Position numbers and translations under genes: made by a program. 64,000 bases of DNA from Smaragdicoccus niigatensis DSM 44881 = NBRC 103563 (GTDB lineage Bacteria > Actinomycetota > Actinomycetes > Mycobacteriales > Mycobacteriaceae). Below are positions 51,856 to 60,648 of the stretch, piece after piece. Position 1 is the first letter of the stretch; each line of letters opens with the position of its first letter. The stretch covers positions 744,001 to 808,000 of the forward strand of contig NZ_AQXZ01000018.1 in the NCBI RefSeq assembly GCF_000380645.1, read 5' to 3'. The notes beneath the pieces are model-generated. The model ran no database searches. It was given only the letters and a program-made list of their open reading frames with translations, and had not been told where the DNA came from.

Positions 51856-53115
51856 ATGACACGAATCGCCGTCATCGGCAGCGGAGTCTCCGGACTCACC
51901 GCCGCTTGGGCGTTGCGCAGCACCGCCGATGTGACCGTTTTCGAAGCGGACGGCCGCCTCGGTGGACACGCACACTCCCACGTCATCGAGCGCCCGGACG
52001 GGGGTACCGACGTCGTCGACACAGGCTTCATCGTCATGAACGAAACGACCTACCCGACGCTCGTGCGGCTGTTCAACGAGTTGGGCGTCCGTACCCAACC
52101 GACCGAGATGTCGATGTCGGTGACGTGCAGCGGCTGCGGGCTCGAGTACGCCGGCGCCCGCAAAATCGGTGGACTCTTTCCCAGCTCACGCACGCGGCGA
52201 AACCGTCGCTACCTCCGGATGCTTCCCGAGATTCCCCGCTTCCATCGCGCGGCGCGGGCACTGGTGGCCGCGCCGATCGCACCGACTCAGACGTTGCGCG
52301 AATTCCTCGACGAGCACCGATTCAGCCCGTACTTCGTCGACCACTTCGCCATCCCCCTCGTCTCGTGCGTCTGGTCATGCCCGGAATCGATCGCGCTCGA
52401 CTACCCCGCCGCCTACCTGTTCTCGTTCCTGGACAACCACGGCATGCTGCGGATCTGGGGATCACCGCAGTGGCAGACGGTGGTCGGCGGCTCCCGCGAG
52501 TACGTCAACCGGATTGCCGGCGTCCTACCGGACATCCGGCTGAACAGCCCGGTCGCGACCGTGATCCGCAAGGAGGACGGGGTCGAGATCCGCACTGCGG
52601 ACCTACCGCCGGAAAGCTTCGACGCCGTCGTCATCGCCACCCATCCCGACCAAGCACTCTCGATGCTCGCCGATCCGACCGAACTCGAACACGACGTCCT
52701 CGGGGCATTCGAATACTCACCGAACTCCGTGCGGCTTCACTCCGACGAAAGCGTGCTTCCGATGATCGGTAAGGCGCGCGCGTCCTGGAACTACTGGAGT
52801 TCGAGCTGTGGCGCGGTGAACGAGCCGCCGGTCATCACCTATGACATGAATCGTCTCCAGCGGATCGAATCTCCGAACCGCTTCCTCGTGAGCCTCAACG
52901 CCGCCGACGATGCGGTTGACCCAACGTCCGTTTACGACGAAATGTCGTATGCACATCCGCAATACACTCCCGGCTCGGTTGCCGCGCAGCGGCGACTGCC
53001 CGAGCTGAACACCGGACGGACGGTGTTCGCGGGCGCGTACCACGGCTGGGGTTTCCACGAAGACGGAGCGCGCTCCGGATTGGCTGCCGCCCGCGCCTTG
53101 GGGGCCCGATGGTGA
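51856..53115 (+). CDS. FAD-dependent amine-oxidase-like oxidoreductase (COG2907 type)
   Basis: The 419-residue flavoprotein starts at ATG 51856 with AAAGG upstream. The dinucleotide-binding motif is IAVIGSGVSGLTAAWALRS and the second FAD contact is VFEADGRLGGHAHSH. The C-terminus has TVFAGAYHGWGFHEDGARSG, a family hallmark. The set FAD protein-DUF1365-CFA synthase corresponds to Rv0449c-Rv0448c-Rv0447c of M. tuberculosis and to sigma-E-controlled operons of photosynthetic bacteria, where relatives take part in fatty-acid modification. It probably oxidises or reduces membrane fatty acyl chains together with the methyltransferases. Confidence 0.88.
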   Translation: MTRIAVIGSGVSGLTAAWALRSTADVTVFEADGRLGGHAHSHVIERPDGGTDVVDTGFIVMNETTYPTLVRLFNELGVRTQPTEMSMSVTCSGCGLEYAGARKIGGLFPSSRTRRNRRYLRMLPEIPRFHRAARALVAAPIAPTQTLREFLDEHRFSPYFVDHFAIPLVSCVWSCPESIALDYPAAYLFSFLDNHGMLRIWGSPQWQTVVGGSREYVNRIAGVLPDIRLNSPVATVIRKEDGVEIRTADLPPESFDAVVIATHPDQALSMLADPTELEHDVLGAFEYSPNSVRLHSDESVLPMIGKARASWNYWSSSCGAVNEPPVITYDMNRLQRIESPNRFLVSLNAADDAVDPTSVYDEMSYAHPQYTPGSVAAQRRLPELNTGRTVFAGAYHGWGFHEDGARSGLAAARALGARW

Positions 53116-53828
53116 GCTCGATCGCGCTGTACCGCACCCGTATTCGCCATCGTCGGAGGCACCCTGTGGAGCACGAATTCAGCTATCGCGGCTATTGGTG
53201 GCTGGTCGACGTCGACCACCTCGACGAACTACCGCCGCCAGCCCGATCGGTGGTCCGGTTCGAGTCTCGCGACTATTGCGGCGACCCGAACGCGTCGATC
53301 AGCACCAATGTGCGCGAGTTTCTGCGCCACTCCGGTATCGATGCGACCGGATTGACCATCCGAATGCTCACCACTCCGCGCCAGTTGGGCTACTCGTTCA
53401 ATCCGATCACGGTGTTCTACTGCCACCGCGGCGACGATCCGGTCGCCGTCATCGCCGAAGTACACAACACCTACGGCGACCGGCAGCGGTACTTGCTACG
53501 CCCCGACGCGAACGACCAGTCGGAGACGAGCAAGCGTCTCTACGTCTCGCCGTTCTACGACATCTCCGGTGAGTACCGCATCCACTCGCCGTTGCCTACC
53601 GCATCGCTGCTGTTGAGCGTCAATCTGCATCGCCGCGGCGAACCGCCATTCGTCGCCGTCGTCACGGGCGAACGCGTCCCGATCACCACGCGCAACATCG
53701 CTGCGGCCCTTGCGATCGGCACGGCACTGCTGACCAGTGCACGCATTCGACGTCAAGGAATCACCCTGTGGCGCAAGGGCCTTGAAATCCACCCCCGATC
53801 CCGACGATCCGAAGGAGTCCGCCCGTGA
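53109..53828 (+). CDS. DUF1365 family protein
   Basis: The 239-residue protein begins at ATG 53109, overlapping the previous gene by 7 nt. Family features include ALYRTRIRHRRRHPVEHEFS, YRGYWWLVDVDHLDEL, RMLTTPRQLGYSFNPITVFY, AEVHNTYGDRQRYLL and YVSPFYDISGEYRI. It is almost always encoded beside an FAD oxidoreductase and a cyclopropane fatty acid synthase. Its reaction is unknown; it may help present the lipid substrate. It overlaps the next gene by GTGA. Confidence 0.88.
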   Translation: MVSSIALYRTRIRHRRRHPVEHEFSYRGYWWLVDVDHLDELPPPARSVVRFESRDYCGDPNASISTNVREFLRHSGIDATGLTIRMLTTPRQLGYSFNPITVFYCHRGDDPVAVIAEVHNTYGDRQRYLLRPDANDQSETSKRLYVSPFYDISGEYRIHSPLPTASLLLSVNLHRRGEPPFVAVVTGERVPITTRNIAAALAIGTALLTSARIRRQGITLWRKGLEIHPRSRRSEGVRP

Positions 53829-55096
53829 CCGACCTCGCCGTAACGACGACCAGCCGGCCATCGGACCCGGTCGCCGCGACGACCAACTGGCCCGACGTCT
53901 CCAGGGTTCCGCGCTACACCTGGCGGAGTTCCATCGCGCGGATACTGGTCCGCCACGCGGTCCAGGGCCTGCCGCTGCGCATCGAACTGCCTGGAGGTGA
54001 GATCTTGGGCGGCGGATCGTCGGACTCCCCCACGATTTTCGTAACCAACCCCGAGGCGTTCTACGCACGTCTTGGTCGCGATGGACTCATCGGATTCGGA
54101 GAGTCATTCATGGCCGGCGAGTGGTACACGGCTGATGCGGAGAGCCTGACTGCGGTGCTGACGATTCTCGCGTCCAACGTGGCGACGCTCGTTCCCGCTT
54201 CGTGGCAGCGGCTGCGCCGTTTCGCGGTACGACACAGTCCGCTCGAGACCCGCGACTGGCGGCGCGCGGCGAGAGAGGACATCGCGGCACATTACGACCT
54301 GTCCAATGACATGTTTGCGTCGTTTCTCGATTCGACGATGACCTATTCGTCGGCGCTGTTCGACGATCCGTTGGCGGCCTCCTGGAGCGATCTCATCCCG
54401 GCGCAGCACGCGAAGATCGACCGCCTCCTCGACGGAGCCGTGGTCGGCGCTGGCACTCGCTTGCTCGAAATCGGAACGGGCTGGGGCGAACTCGCGCTTC
54501 GGGCCGCTCAGCGCGGAGCACACGTGACGACCGTGACGCTCTCTGCGGAGCAGGCGTCGTTGGCCCGCCAGCGGATCACGGAGGCTGGCGTCGGCGACCG
54601 CGTCGAGGTCCGACTGCAGGATTACCGCGACGTGGCTGGTCAATTCGATGCGATCGTCTCGGTCGAGATGGTCGAAGCCGTCGGCTACGACCAATGGCCC
54701 ACGTACTTCTCGACTCTCGATCGCCTGCTCGCGCCCGGCGGCAAGATCGGGCTGCAGGCCATCACCATGCCGGATGACCGGCTCGAAGCCACCCGCCACA
54801 CCTACACCTGGATTCAGAAATACATCTTCCCCGGCGGACTGCTGCTGTCGACCGAGGCGATCGCGCGCACCCTCCGCAGTCACACCAGTCTTTGGATCAC
54901 CGATCGTCTGGAGTTCGGCCCGCACTACGCGGCCACGCTCCGACTGTGGCGAGAACGCTTCGACGCTGCCGATTCGACGGTCTTCGGCGACGAGGTGTTC
55001 CGCCGGATGTGGCAGTTCTACCTGTGCTACGCCCGCGCCGGATTCGAATCCGGGTACCTCGACGTCCAGCAGTTCCTCTTGGAAGGCACCCGATGA
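53825..55096 (+). CDS. Cyclopropane-fatty-acyl-phospholipid synthase family methyltransferase 1 (UfaA1-like)
   Basis: The 423-residue protein starts at GTG 53825. An N-terminal lipid-binding region (FMAGEWYTADAESLTAVLT) precedes the SAM-binding core: HYDLSNDMFASFLDSTMTYS, then LLEIGTGWGELALRAAQRGA (motif I), SVEMVEAVGYDQWPTYF, and IQKYIFPGGLLLSTEAIART. These are the CFA synthase signatures for adding a methylene or methyl group to acyl double bonds. The order matches Rv0447c (ufaA1), reported to be linked to tuberculostearic-type methylation. It overlaps the second methyltransferase gene by ATGA. Confidence 0.9.
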   Translation: MTDLAVTTTSRPSDPVAATTNWPDVSRVPRYTWRSSIARILVRHAVQGLPLRIELPGGEILGGGSSDSPTIFVTNPEAFYARLGRDGLIGFGESFMAGEWYTADAESLTAVLTILASNVATLVPASWQRLRRFAVRHSPLETRDWRRAAREDIAAHYDLSNDMFASFLDSTMTYSSALFDDPLAASWSDLIPAQHAKIDRLLDGAVVGAGTRLLEIGTGWGELALRAAQRGAHVTTVTLSAEQASLARQRITEAGVGDRVEVRLQDYRDVAGQFDAIVSVEMVEAVGYDQWPTYFSTLDRLLAPGGKIGLQAITMPDDRLEATRHTYTWIQKYIFPGGLLLSTEAIARTLRSHTSLWITDRLEFGPHYAATLRLWRERFDAADSTVFGDEVFRRMWQFYLCYARAGFESGYLDVQQFLLEGTR

Positions 55097-56349
55097 CCGA
55101 CCTCGGTACACGCCCGGCGGGCGGTGCGGCGCACACCATCGCGGCTCTGCTCGCACCGACCTTCGGCGGGCAGTTGCCCATCCGGATTCAAACCTGGGAC
55201 GGCGCCATCGCCGGACCCGACATCGCGCCGACGCTCGTCCTCGCCAACCGCCAAGCGCTCCGCCGGTTACTTTGGGCACCACCCGAACTCGCTGTCGCGC
55301 AGGCGTACGTGACCGGTGAGATCGACTTCCACGGCGACTTGCGCGGCGGACTTCGGCTCATCCGCGGGGCAATCCAGCAGAAGCCGCCGATTGCCCGTCT
55401 ACTCGCGCAACTCATGATGTGGGGCGCGATCGGACCGCGGCCTGAACCGCCCGTGAGTCAGGCTCATCTTCGCGGACGACTGCACAGCAAGCGCCGCGAC
55501 GCTGCGGTCATCGCTCACCACTACGACCTGTCGAACGAGTTCTACTCACTGATCCTCGACGAATCCATGGCGTACTCATGCGGTTACTGGCGGTCCGACG
55601 ATCCGGATTACTCACTCGCCGACGCGCAGCGCGACAAGCTTGATCTCATCTGCCGCAAGCTCGGTATGCGCCGGGGTACCCGGCACCTCGACATCGGGTG
55701 TGGGTGGGGCTCGTTGTCACTGCACGCAGCCGAGCACTTCGGTGCAAACGTTCTGGCGGTGACGCTGTCCGAACAGCAGCAGGAGTACGTGCAGGCCCGC
55801 ATCCGCGAACGAGGCCTGCAGGGGCTCGTCGAGGTGCGGCGCCAGGATTACCGCGACATTCCCGATGGTCAGTTCGACTCGGTGTCCTCAATCGAGATGG
55901 GCGAGCACGTTGGCGCCGGTAACTACCCTGCCTTCACCTCGCGCATCGCGGACCTCCTGAAGCCGGGCGGCCGGGTTCTCATCCAGCAGATGTCCCGTCG
56001 CTCGAAACCGGGCGGCGGACCGTTCATCGAAGCGTTCATCGCACCGGACATGGACATGCGGCCGGTCGGTGAGACGGTGGCCATGATCGAAGACGCCGGC
56101 CTCGAAGTTCGAGACGTGCAGGCTCTTCGTGAGCACTACGCGCGCACGGCGGATGCCTGGTACGACACCTTCGAACGCAACTGGGACCGAGTCGTAGGAC
56201 TGGTCGGCGAGGAGGTCGCCCGCGTGTGGCGGCTCTACCTCGTCGGCGGATCGCTCGCCTTCGAAGACGGCCGCATGGGCGTTGACCAGATCCTGTCCGT
56301 CAAGCCCGGCGGAACGCCGCCCCCGACTCCGGAATGGCACGTGCGATGA
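55093..56349 (+). CDS. Cyclopropane-fatty-acyl-phospholipid synthase family methyltransferase 2
   Basis: The 418-residue protein starts at ATG 55093; the frame extends upstream inside the first methyltransferase but that is shadow. It is a second CFA-type enzyme with AQAYVTGEIDFHGDLRGGLR, HHYDLSNEFYSLILDESMAY, LDIGCGWGSLSLHAAEHFGA, QDYRDIPDGQFDSVSSIEMG and YARTADAWYDTFERNWDRV. Conserved regions match CFA synthases closely, but it differs widely from copy 1, so this is not a recent duplication. Two distinct enzymes in one operon suggest sequential steps or different substrates. Confidence 0.9.
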   Translation: MTDLGTRPAGGAAHTIAALLAPTFGGQLPIRIQTWDGAIAGPDIAPTLVLANRQALRRLLWAPPELAVAQAYVTGEIDFHGDLRGGLRLIRGAIQQKPPIARLLAQLMMWGAIGPRPEPPVSQAHLRGRLHSKRRDAAVIAHHYDLSNEFYSLILDESMAYSCGYWRSDDPDYSLADAQRDKLDLICRKLGMRRGTRHLDIGCGWGSLSLHAAEHFGANVLAVTLSEQQQEYVQARIRERGLQGLVEVRRQDYRDIPDGQFDSVSSIEMGEHVGAGNYPAFTSRIADLLKPGGRVLIQQMSRRSKPGGGPFIEAFIAPDMDMRPVGETVAMIEDAGLEVRDVQALREHYARTADAWYDTFERNWDRVVGLVGEEVARVWRLYLVGGSLAFEDGRMGVDQILSVKPGGTPPPTPEWHVR

Positions 56350-57113
56350 CTGTCGTGCTCTTGACCAACCTCGCCGTCGTGGCGATCGTCCTCGGTGTGA
56401 CGTTCCTCGTCGGGGAACGGCTGCGACGCCACAACGTGGTCGACGTCGCGTGGGGTGTGGCATTCGCCTTGGTGGCCGTCACATCGGCGCTGCTCGGCGA
56501 CGGCGACAGTGCGCGGAATTGGCTGATCGCGGTGCTGGTCGCGGCCTGGGGATTGCGCCTTTCGGTCTACCTGGGCGTCCGATCTCGGGGTCACGGCGAA
56601 GACCCCCGCTATGAAGCACTTCTCGCAAAATCGCGGCGCTCGCGGGTGGTCGCCATCATCTCGCGCGTCTATCTCTTGCAAGGGCTTCTGATCTGGTTCA
56701 TCTCCCTGCCGATTCAGCTGAGTGCGAGCAGCACGCGAGGGTTGCCGTGGTGGTCGGTGATCGGCGTCGGGTTGTGGCTCGTCGGGTTCTTCTTCGAGGC
56801 CGTCGGCGACGCACAGCTTCGTGCGTTCAAACTCGACCGCGCCAATGCCGGCCAGGTCATGGACCGCGGACTGTGGCGATATACCCGGCACCCGAACTAC
56901 TTCGGCGAGGCGTGCATGTGGTGGGGCCTGTTTGTCATCGCGGTCACGGCGGGTCCCACGGTTCTTCTGGCGATCGCCTCGCCGATCGTCCTGACCGTCC
57001 TGCTCGTTCGAGTGTCGGGAAAGGATCTGCTCGAACGGCATCTCGCGGACCGGCCGGGTTACGCGGAATACATCCGCCGGACGCCCGGCTTCATCCCGGG
57101 AAGACCGCGGTAA
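56346..57113 (+). CDS. DUF1295 membrane protein (steroid-5-alpha-reductase-like)
   Basis: The 255-residue integral membrane protein starts at ATG 56346, overlapping the upstream stop as ATGA. It has about six hydrophobic helices and the DUF1295 core: VVDVAWGVAFALVAVTSAL, GLRLSVYLGVRSRGHGEDPRY (cut here), RANAGQVMDRGLWRYTRHPN, YFGEACMWWGLFVIAV and GYAEYIRRTPGFIPG. The RHPNYFGE stretch is shared with isoprenylcysteine methyltransferases and steroid reductases that use NADPH or SAM. In this operon it would reduce an unsaturated fatty-acyl intermediate; that is inference. Confidence 0.88.
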   Translation: MTVVLLTNLAVVAIVLGVTFLVGERLRRHNVVDVAWGVAFALVAVTSALLGDGDSARNWLIAVLVAAWGLRLSVYLGVRSRGHGEDPRYEALLAKSRRSRVVAIISRVYLLQGLLIWFISLPIQLSASSTRGLPWWSVIGVGLWLVGFFFEAVGDAQLRAFKLDRANAGQVMDRGLWRYTRHPNYFGEACMWWGLFVIAVTAGPTVLLAIASPIVLTVLLVRVSGKDLLERHLADRPGYAEYIRRTPGFIPGRPR

Positions 57114-57133
57114 CTGCGAGTACGGTCAGAATT

Positions 57134-58357
57134 GTGACCGCTGCCGATGCGATTGAGGTTGTCGGGGAGGATTTCTTCACCGATCCGCACACGTACCACG
57201 AACGCTGGCGGGCGGGTGGGCCCGTTCATCGCGTCCTGCTACCCGAAGGCTGGGCAGGCTGGGTGATCATCGGGTACTCCGAAGCCCGCGCCGCATTGTC
57301 CGACCCGCGGCTGTCTCGGTCACCGGCGCTCATCAAGGACGCGGTCGAGGCAAAGGGCGGTACCGCGTACGTCGGAGACGCCAACAACATCCTCACGGCC
57401 CACATGCTGGCCAGCGATCCGCCGGACCACACGCGACTACGGCATCTGGTCAGCAAGGAATTCACCAGTCGGCGCATCGCGGCATTGCGTCCGCGGATCG
57501 AACAGATCACCGCGGGACTCGTGGACGCGATGGCCAGCCGCGCTGATGAACCCATCGATCTGATCGAAGAGTTCGCCTTCCCCTTGCCGGTCTCAGTGAT
57601 CTGCGAACTGCTGGGAGTCCCCTACGCGGACCGGGACCGGTTCCGCGCCTGGAGTCACACGCTCGTCGGCGGGCCGGGCACCATCGAAGACCGGCAGGCC
57701 GCCGGGTTCGCGATGGCGACCTTCCTGCAGGAACTCATCGCGGCGAAACGCGCCAACCCCGGCAGCGATCTTCTCTCCGCGTTGGCCGTGCAGAGCGACG
57801 GGGACCGTCTCACCGAACTCGAACTTCTCTCGATGGCCTTCCTCCTGCTCGTCGCCGGCCACGAGACCACCGTCAACCTCATCGCCAACGGTACGTACGC
57901 CCTGCTGCGCGATCGAGACCGGTACGCCGAACTGCTCTCTGCCCCAGCGGCTCACGCGTCGGCCGCGGTCGAAGAACTGCTTCGCCACAGCGGGCCGGTC
58001 AACTGGGCACTCACCCGAGTGACCACCGCACCGCTGACAATCGGCGACAAGGAAATCCCGGCCGGCGAAATCGTGTTCATCGCCCTCTCGGCCGCGAATC
58101 GCGATCCGGACCGGTTTGCCTCGCCCGCTATCGTGGAGATCGATCGAGACACCGGCGGCCACCTGGCCTTCGGCCACGGCATTCACTACTGCCTCGGGGC
58201 GCCGCTCGCGCGACTCGAAGGCCAGATCGCGTTCACCGCGCTCCTTGAGCGCTTCCCCGACATCACTCTCGCGGAGCCGGCCTTCGAACCGCAGTGGCGG
58301 CCGGGATTCCTCATTCACGGCATGGAGAACCTGCCCGTGCGACTGACTAAACGCTGA
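57134..58357 (+). CDS. Cytochrome P450, CYP107-like
   Basis: The 407-residue P450 starts at GTG 57134 (VTAADAIEVVGEDFFTDPHT); the long upstream frame is noise. Motifs: DPPDHTRLRHLVSKEFTSRR (typical of CYP107/105), I-helix LLLVAGHETTVNLI, ExxR in VEELLRHSG, and heme loop LAFGHGIHYCLGAPLARLEG. It is about 20 bp after the lipid operon and on the same strand, so it may hydroxylate one of its products. It converges on the HD-LuxR gene with an 11-nt overlap. Confidence 0.88.
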   Translation: MTAADAIEVVGEDFFTDPHTYHERWRAGGPVHRVLLPEGWAGWVIIGYSEARAALSDPRLSRSPALIKDAVEAKGGTAYVGDANNILTAHMLASDPPDHTRLRHLVSKEFTSRRIAALRPRIEQITAGLVDAMASRADEPIDLIEEFAFPLPVSVICELLGVPYADRDRFRAWSHTLVGGPGTIEDRQAAGFAMATFLQELIAAKRANPGSDLLSALAVQSDGDRLTELELLSMAFLLLVAGHETTVNLIANGTYALLRDRDRYAELLSAPAAHASAAVEELLRHSGPVNWALTRVTTAPLTIGDKEIPAGEIVFIALSAANRDPDRFASPAIVEIDRDTGGHLAFGHGIHYCLGAPLARLEGQIAFTALLERFPDITLAEPAFEPQWRPGFLIHGMENLPVRLTKR

Positions 58358-59861
58358 TCCAGCCGCGCTGAGTCGCGGCGACGACCGCTGATGCCCGGGT
58401 CGAGACGCCGAGCTTCGAGTACACGTGCTCGAGGTGCGTGTTCACCGTCTTCGCCGAGATACCGAGCCGGCGCGCGGCCGCCGCGTTCGTCAGGCCTTGC
58501 GCCACGACCTCGAGAACCTCGCGTTCGCGATCGGTCAACCCGGCCTTCGGGCGCGTGGGCAATGGAGTCTCGCCAGCACCCGCCAGGACGGCGTCGACCG
58601 CGTCCTCAGGTAGCGCACCCGAGCGCGCAAGTTCGCGCAGTTGTCGATGCCGGTCCGCGGTCGTGAGGGGCACTCGATGCGGGCGTTCCTCGCCCCACGT
58701 CACGTACGTTTCGGCGGCCGCGAGCAATGCCGCCAGCGGCGACAACGCTGTTCCGGACAGCTGTCGATGGTAGCCGCTGCCATCACTGCGCTCATGGTGT
58801 CCGCAGGCCAGGTCGGCCAGTTCGGACAGCGCGGGAACCCGACCGAGAATGCGCTGCGTGTAGTAACTGTGGGACTCGACGTGCACGCGTTCGCCCTCGC
58901 TCAGCGGCCGCTCCTGGTTCCAGATACGCGACGACACCGCCACCCGGCCCACGTCCTGGACCAGACCGGCGCGGCGGACCCGCGTGATGTCGGCGCCGGA
59001 GAAGCCAGCCGCAGCCGCCGCCCGCGCGGCCAGTTCCGACACCCGCCCGCAGTGCCCGCGGAAATAGGGCGACTTCAGATCCGCGATCTCGCCGAATACC
59101 GCGAGCACCGAGTCCAGACCGGCGTCCTCGACCGTGCGATGCGGGGTCGGCTCGACATCGAGCACCGCCGCGATCGTTGCCGCTGGCCGCGGCCCTTCGA
59201 GCCACTCGAGTCGAGCCGCGACTCCGCGGGCCAGGTGCGGATCGAGCGCCGAACCGGCCCGGTGGATCAACTGCTTCGCGATCTCACCGGCACTCTCGGT
59301 CTCGGCCAGGACGTCGATCGTGTGCGCCAATTGCCAGACCCGGGTGGCGAGCGGGATGTCGTTGCCACTGCGCCGGCCCGGGGTTCCCTTTCCGTCGTAG
59401 CGCTCGAACACCGCAGCCAACGCGTCCGACACCGTTTCGGGCAGTCCCAGCTGTGTGGCAATCACCTGCGCGACTTCGCAACTCGCAGTCTCGTGCTCGG
59501 CAATGATGCTCGGGACCTTCGCGACGAAACTCGCTACCTTGTCGGGCCGCTTGCCGACGAGCCCGACCACGCGTCGCAGAGCGTCTCGGATGTCTTTGGT
59601 GTCGGCCGCCGCAAAGGCAGCGCTGACGGCGATCTCGTCGCCGAGCCCTTCGGCCATTTCGCTCGCCGTGGCGGTACAGCCGACGAACCGCAGCAGTCCG
59701 ACCCAGTACAACGCTTCACGATCGGCTTCGGGGAGCGCGATCTCGTCCGCCAGTTGCATCGCCAGGATCGTCGATCGCAAGCCCTGACCGTCGGTCAGGC
59801 CCTTTCCCAGATCGCTGGCCACACTCAACCCGGCGACCAACTCCGCGAGGCGAACGGTCAC
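58347..59861 (-). CDS. HD domain-LuxR regulator with degenerate HD-GYP residues
   Basis: The 504-residue protein starts at GTG 59861, overlapping the NRDE stop as GTGA. An N-terminal helical HD-like half (about 1-250) contains VFERYDGKGTPG. The second HD-GYP-type half (about 270-420) has HCGRVSELAARAAAAAGFSG, RAGLVQDVGRVAVS (the HD pair reads QD) and CGHHERSDGSGYHRQL (GYP reads GYH). A C-terminal LuxR helix-turn-helix follows: LTDREREVLEVVAQGLTNAA, ARRLGISAKTVNTHLEHVYS. The metal site looks only partly conserved, so it may bind rather than cleave a cyclic dinucleotide while binding DNA. Confidence 0.85.
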   Translation of the reverse strand: MTVRLAELVAGLSVASDLGKGLTDGQGLRSTILAMQLADEIALPEADREALYWVGLLRFVGCTATASEMAEGLGDEIAVSAAFAAADTKDIRDALRRVVGLVGKRPDKVASFVAKVPSIIAEHETASCEVAQVIATQLGLPETVSDALAAVFERYDGKGTPGRRSGNDIPLATRVWQLAHTIDVLAETESAGEIAKQLIHRAGSALDPHLARGVAARLEWLEGPRPAATIAAVLDVEPTPHRTVEDAGLDSVLAVFGEIADLKSPYFRGHCGRVSELAARAAAAAGFSGADITRVRRAGLVQDVGRVAVSSRIWNQERPLSEGERVHVESHSYYTQRILGRVPALSELADLACGHHERSDGSGYHRQLSGTALSPLAALLAAAETYVTWGEERPHRVPLTTADRHRQLRELARSGALPEDAVDAVLAGAGETPLPTRPKAGLTDREREVLEVVAQGLTNAAAARRLGISAKTVNTHLEHVYSKLGVSTRASAVVAATQRGWISV

Positions 59862-60613
59862 GCGGGCACCCGGCCTTCGAATCGCACCCGACCGGTTTCC
59901 TGTCCGACCGCGAAGCGCCGCTCCTCGACGTCGAACGTGCCATCGTGGCGGACGCGCAGCAGAGTGCTCGCGTTGGTGCCGTAGTCCGGCGACACGATGA
60001 ACGCGGACGACGCGAGACGTTCGAGTTCGAGGGGAATTCCGGTGTCCGGCAGTTGGTCGTCGGGCGCTTGGGTGTCGTTGGCGAGCGACGCGAAGAAAGC
60101 CTCGACATCGTCTGCCTCGAGCGCGTCGGTGAACATGCGCTTGCCCTCGGTCACCTTGGGCCACGGTGTATCGAGCGCGGCGTTCGAGAGACCGTAGATG
60201 CCGGAGTCGAGCTTGGTCGGTTCGCCCCACCAGTTACTCGCCCACCAGAGTTCGTTCAGGTCGCTGACCAGGAGGTTGTAGCCGTTGAAGTGCTCGCCCT
60301 CGATGCTGTGGAGGTACGCACCGGGCGAATCGTCACCGACGACGTAGCGCACCGGCAACTGACCGCGCGTCCGTGCGCCCGGGACCTGACGCTCGAAGTC
60401 CCGCACATTCGTCACTGCCGCGAAGCGTCCAGTCCGGGCCAGCGCCAACCACGTGCCGCCGTTGGGCACCGAGAGATCGCGACCAGCGAGGATCGGCTGA
60501 TCCTCCCACCACGCCATCGGCGCGGACTCGCGCGCGAAGAACTCGTCCCGGTTGGCCGCCACCACGAGCTGGTACTCGGGGTGTGCATCCCACGCCGTCA
60601 GAATGAGGCACAT
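59858..60613 (-). CDS. NRDE/TANGO2 family protein
   Basis: The 251-residue protein carries the eponymous motif near the N-terminus: MCLILTAWDAHPEYQLVVAA then NRDEFFARESAPM. Further family blocks are GGTWLALARTGRFAAVTNVR, GYNLLVSDLNELWWASN and YGLSNAALDTPWPKVTEGK. Cys2 after the initiator Met could be an N-terminal nucleophile. TANGO2 proteins are implicated in heme or lipid handling in eukaryotes; the bacterial role is unproven. It is translationally coupled to the HD-LuxR gene. Confidence 0.9.
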   Translation of the reverse strand: MCLILTAWDAHPEYQLVVAANRDEFFARESAPMAWWEDQPILAGRDLSVPNGGTWLALARTGRFAAVTNVRDFERQVPGARTRGQLPVRYVVGDDSPGAYLHSIEGEHFNGYNLLVSDLNELWWASNWWGEPTKLDSGIYGLSNAALDTPWPKVTEGKRMFTDALEADDVEAFFASLANDTQAPDDQLPDTGIPLELERLASSAFIVSPDYGTNASTLLRVRHDGTFDVEERRFAVGQETGRVRFEGRVPA

Positions 60614-60648
60614 ACCCCGATTGTGCGCTACGGCGGGACGGCCCGACG

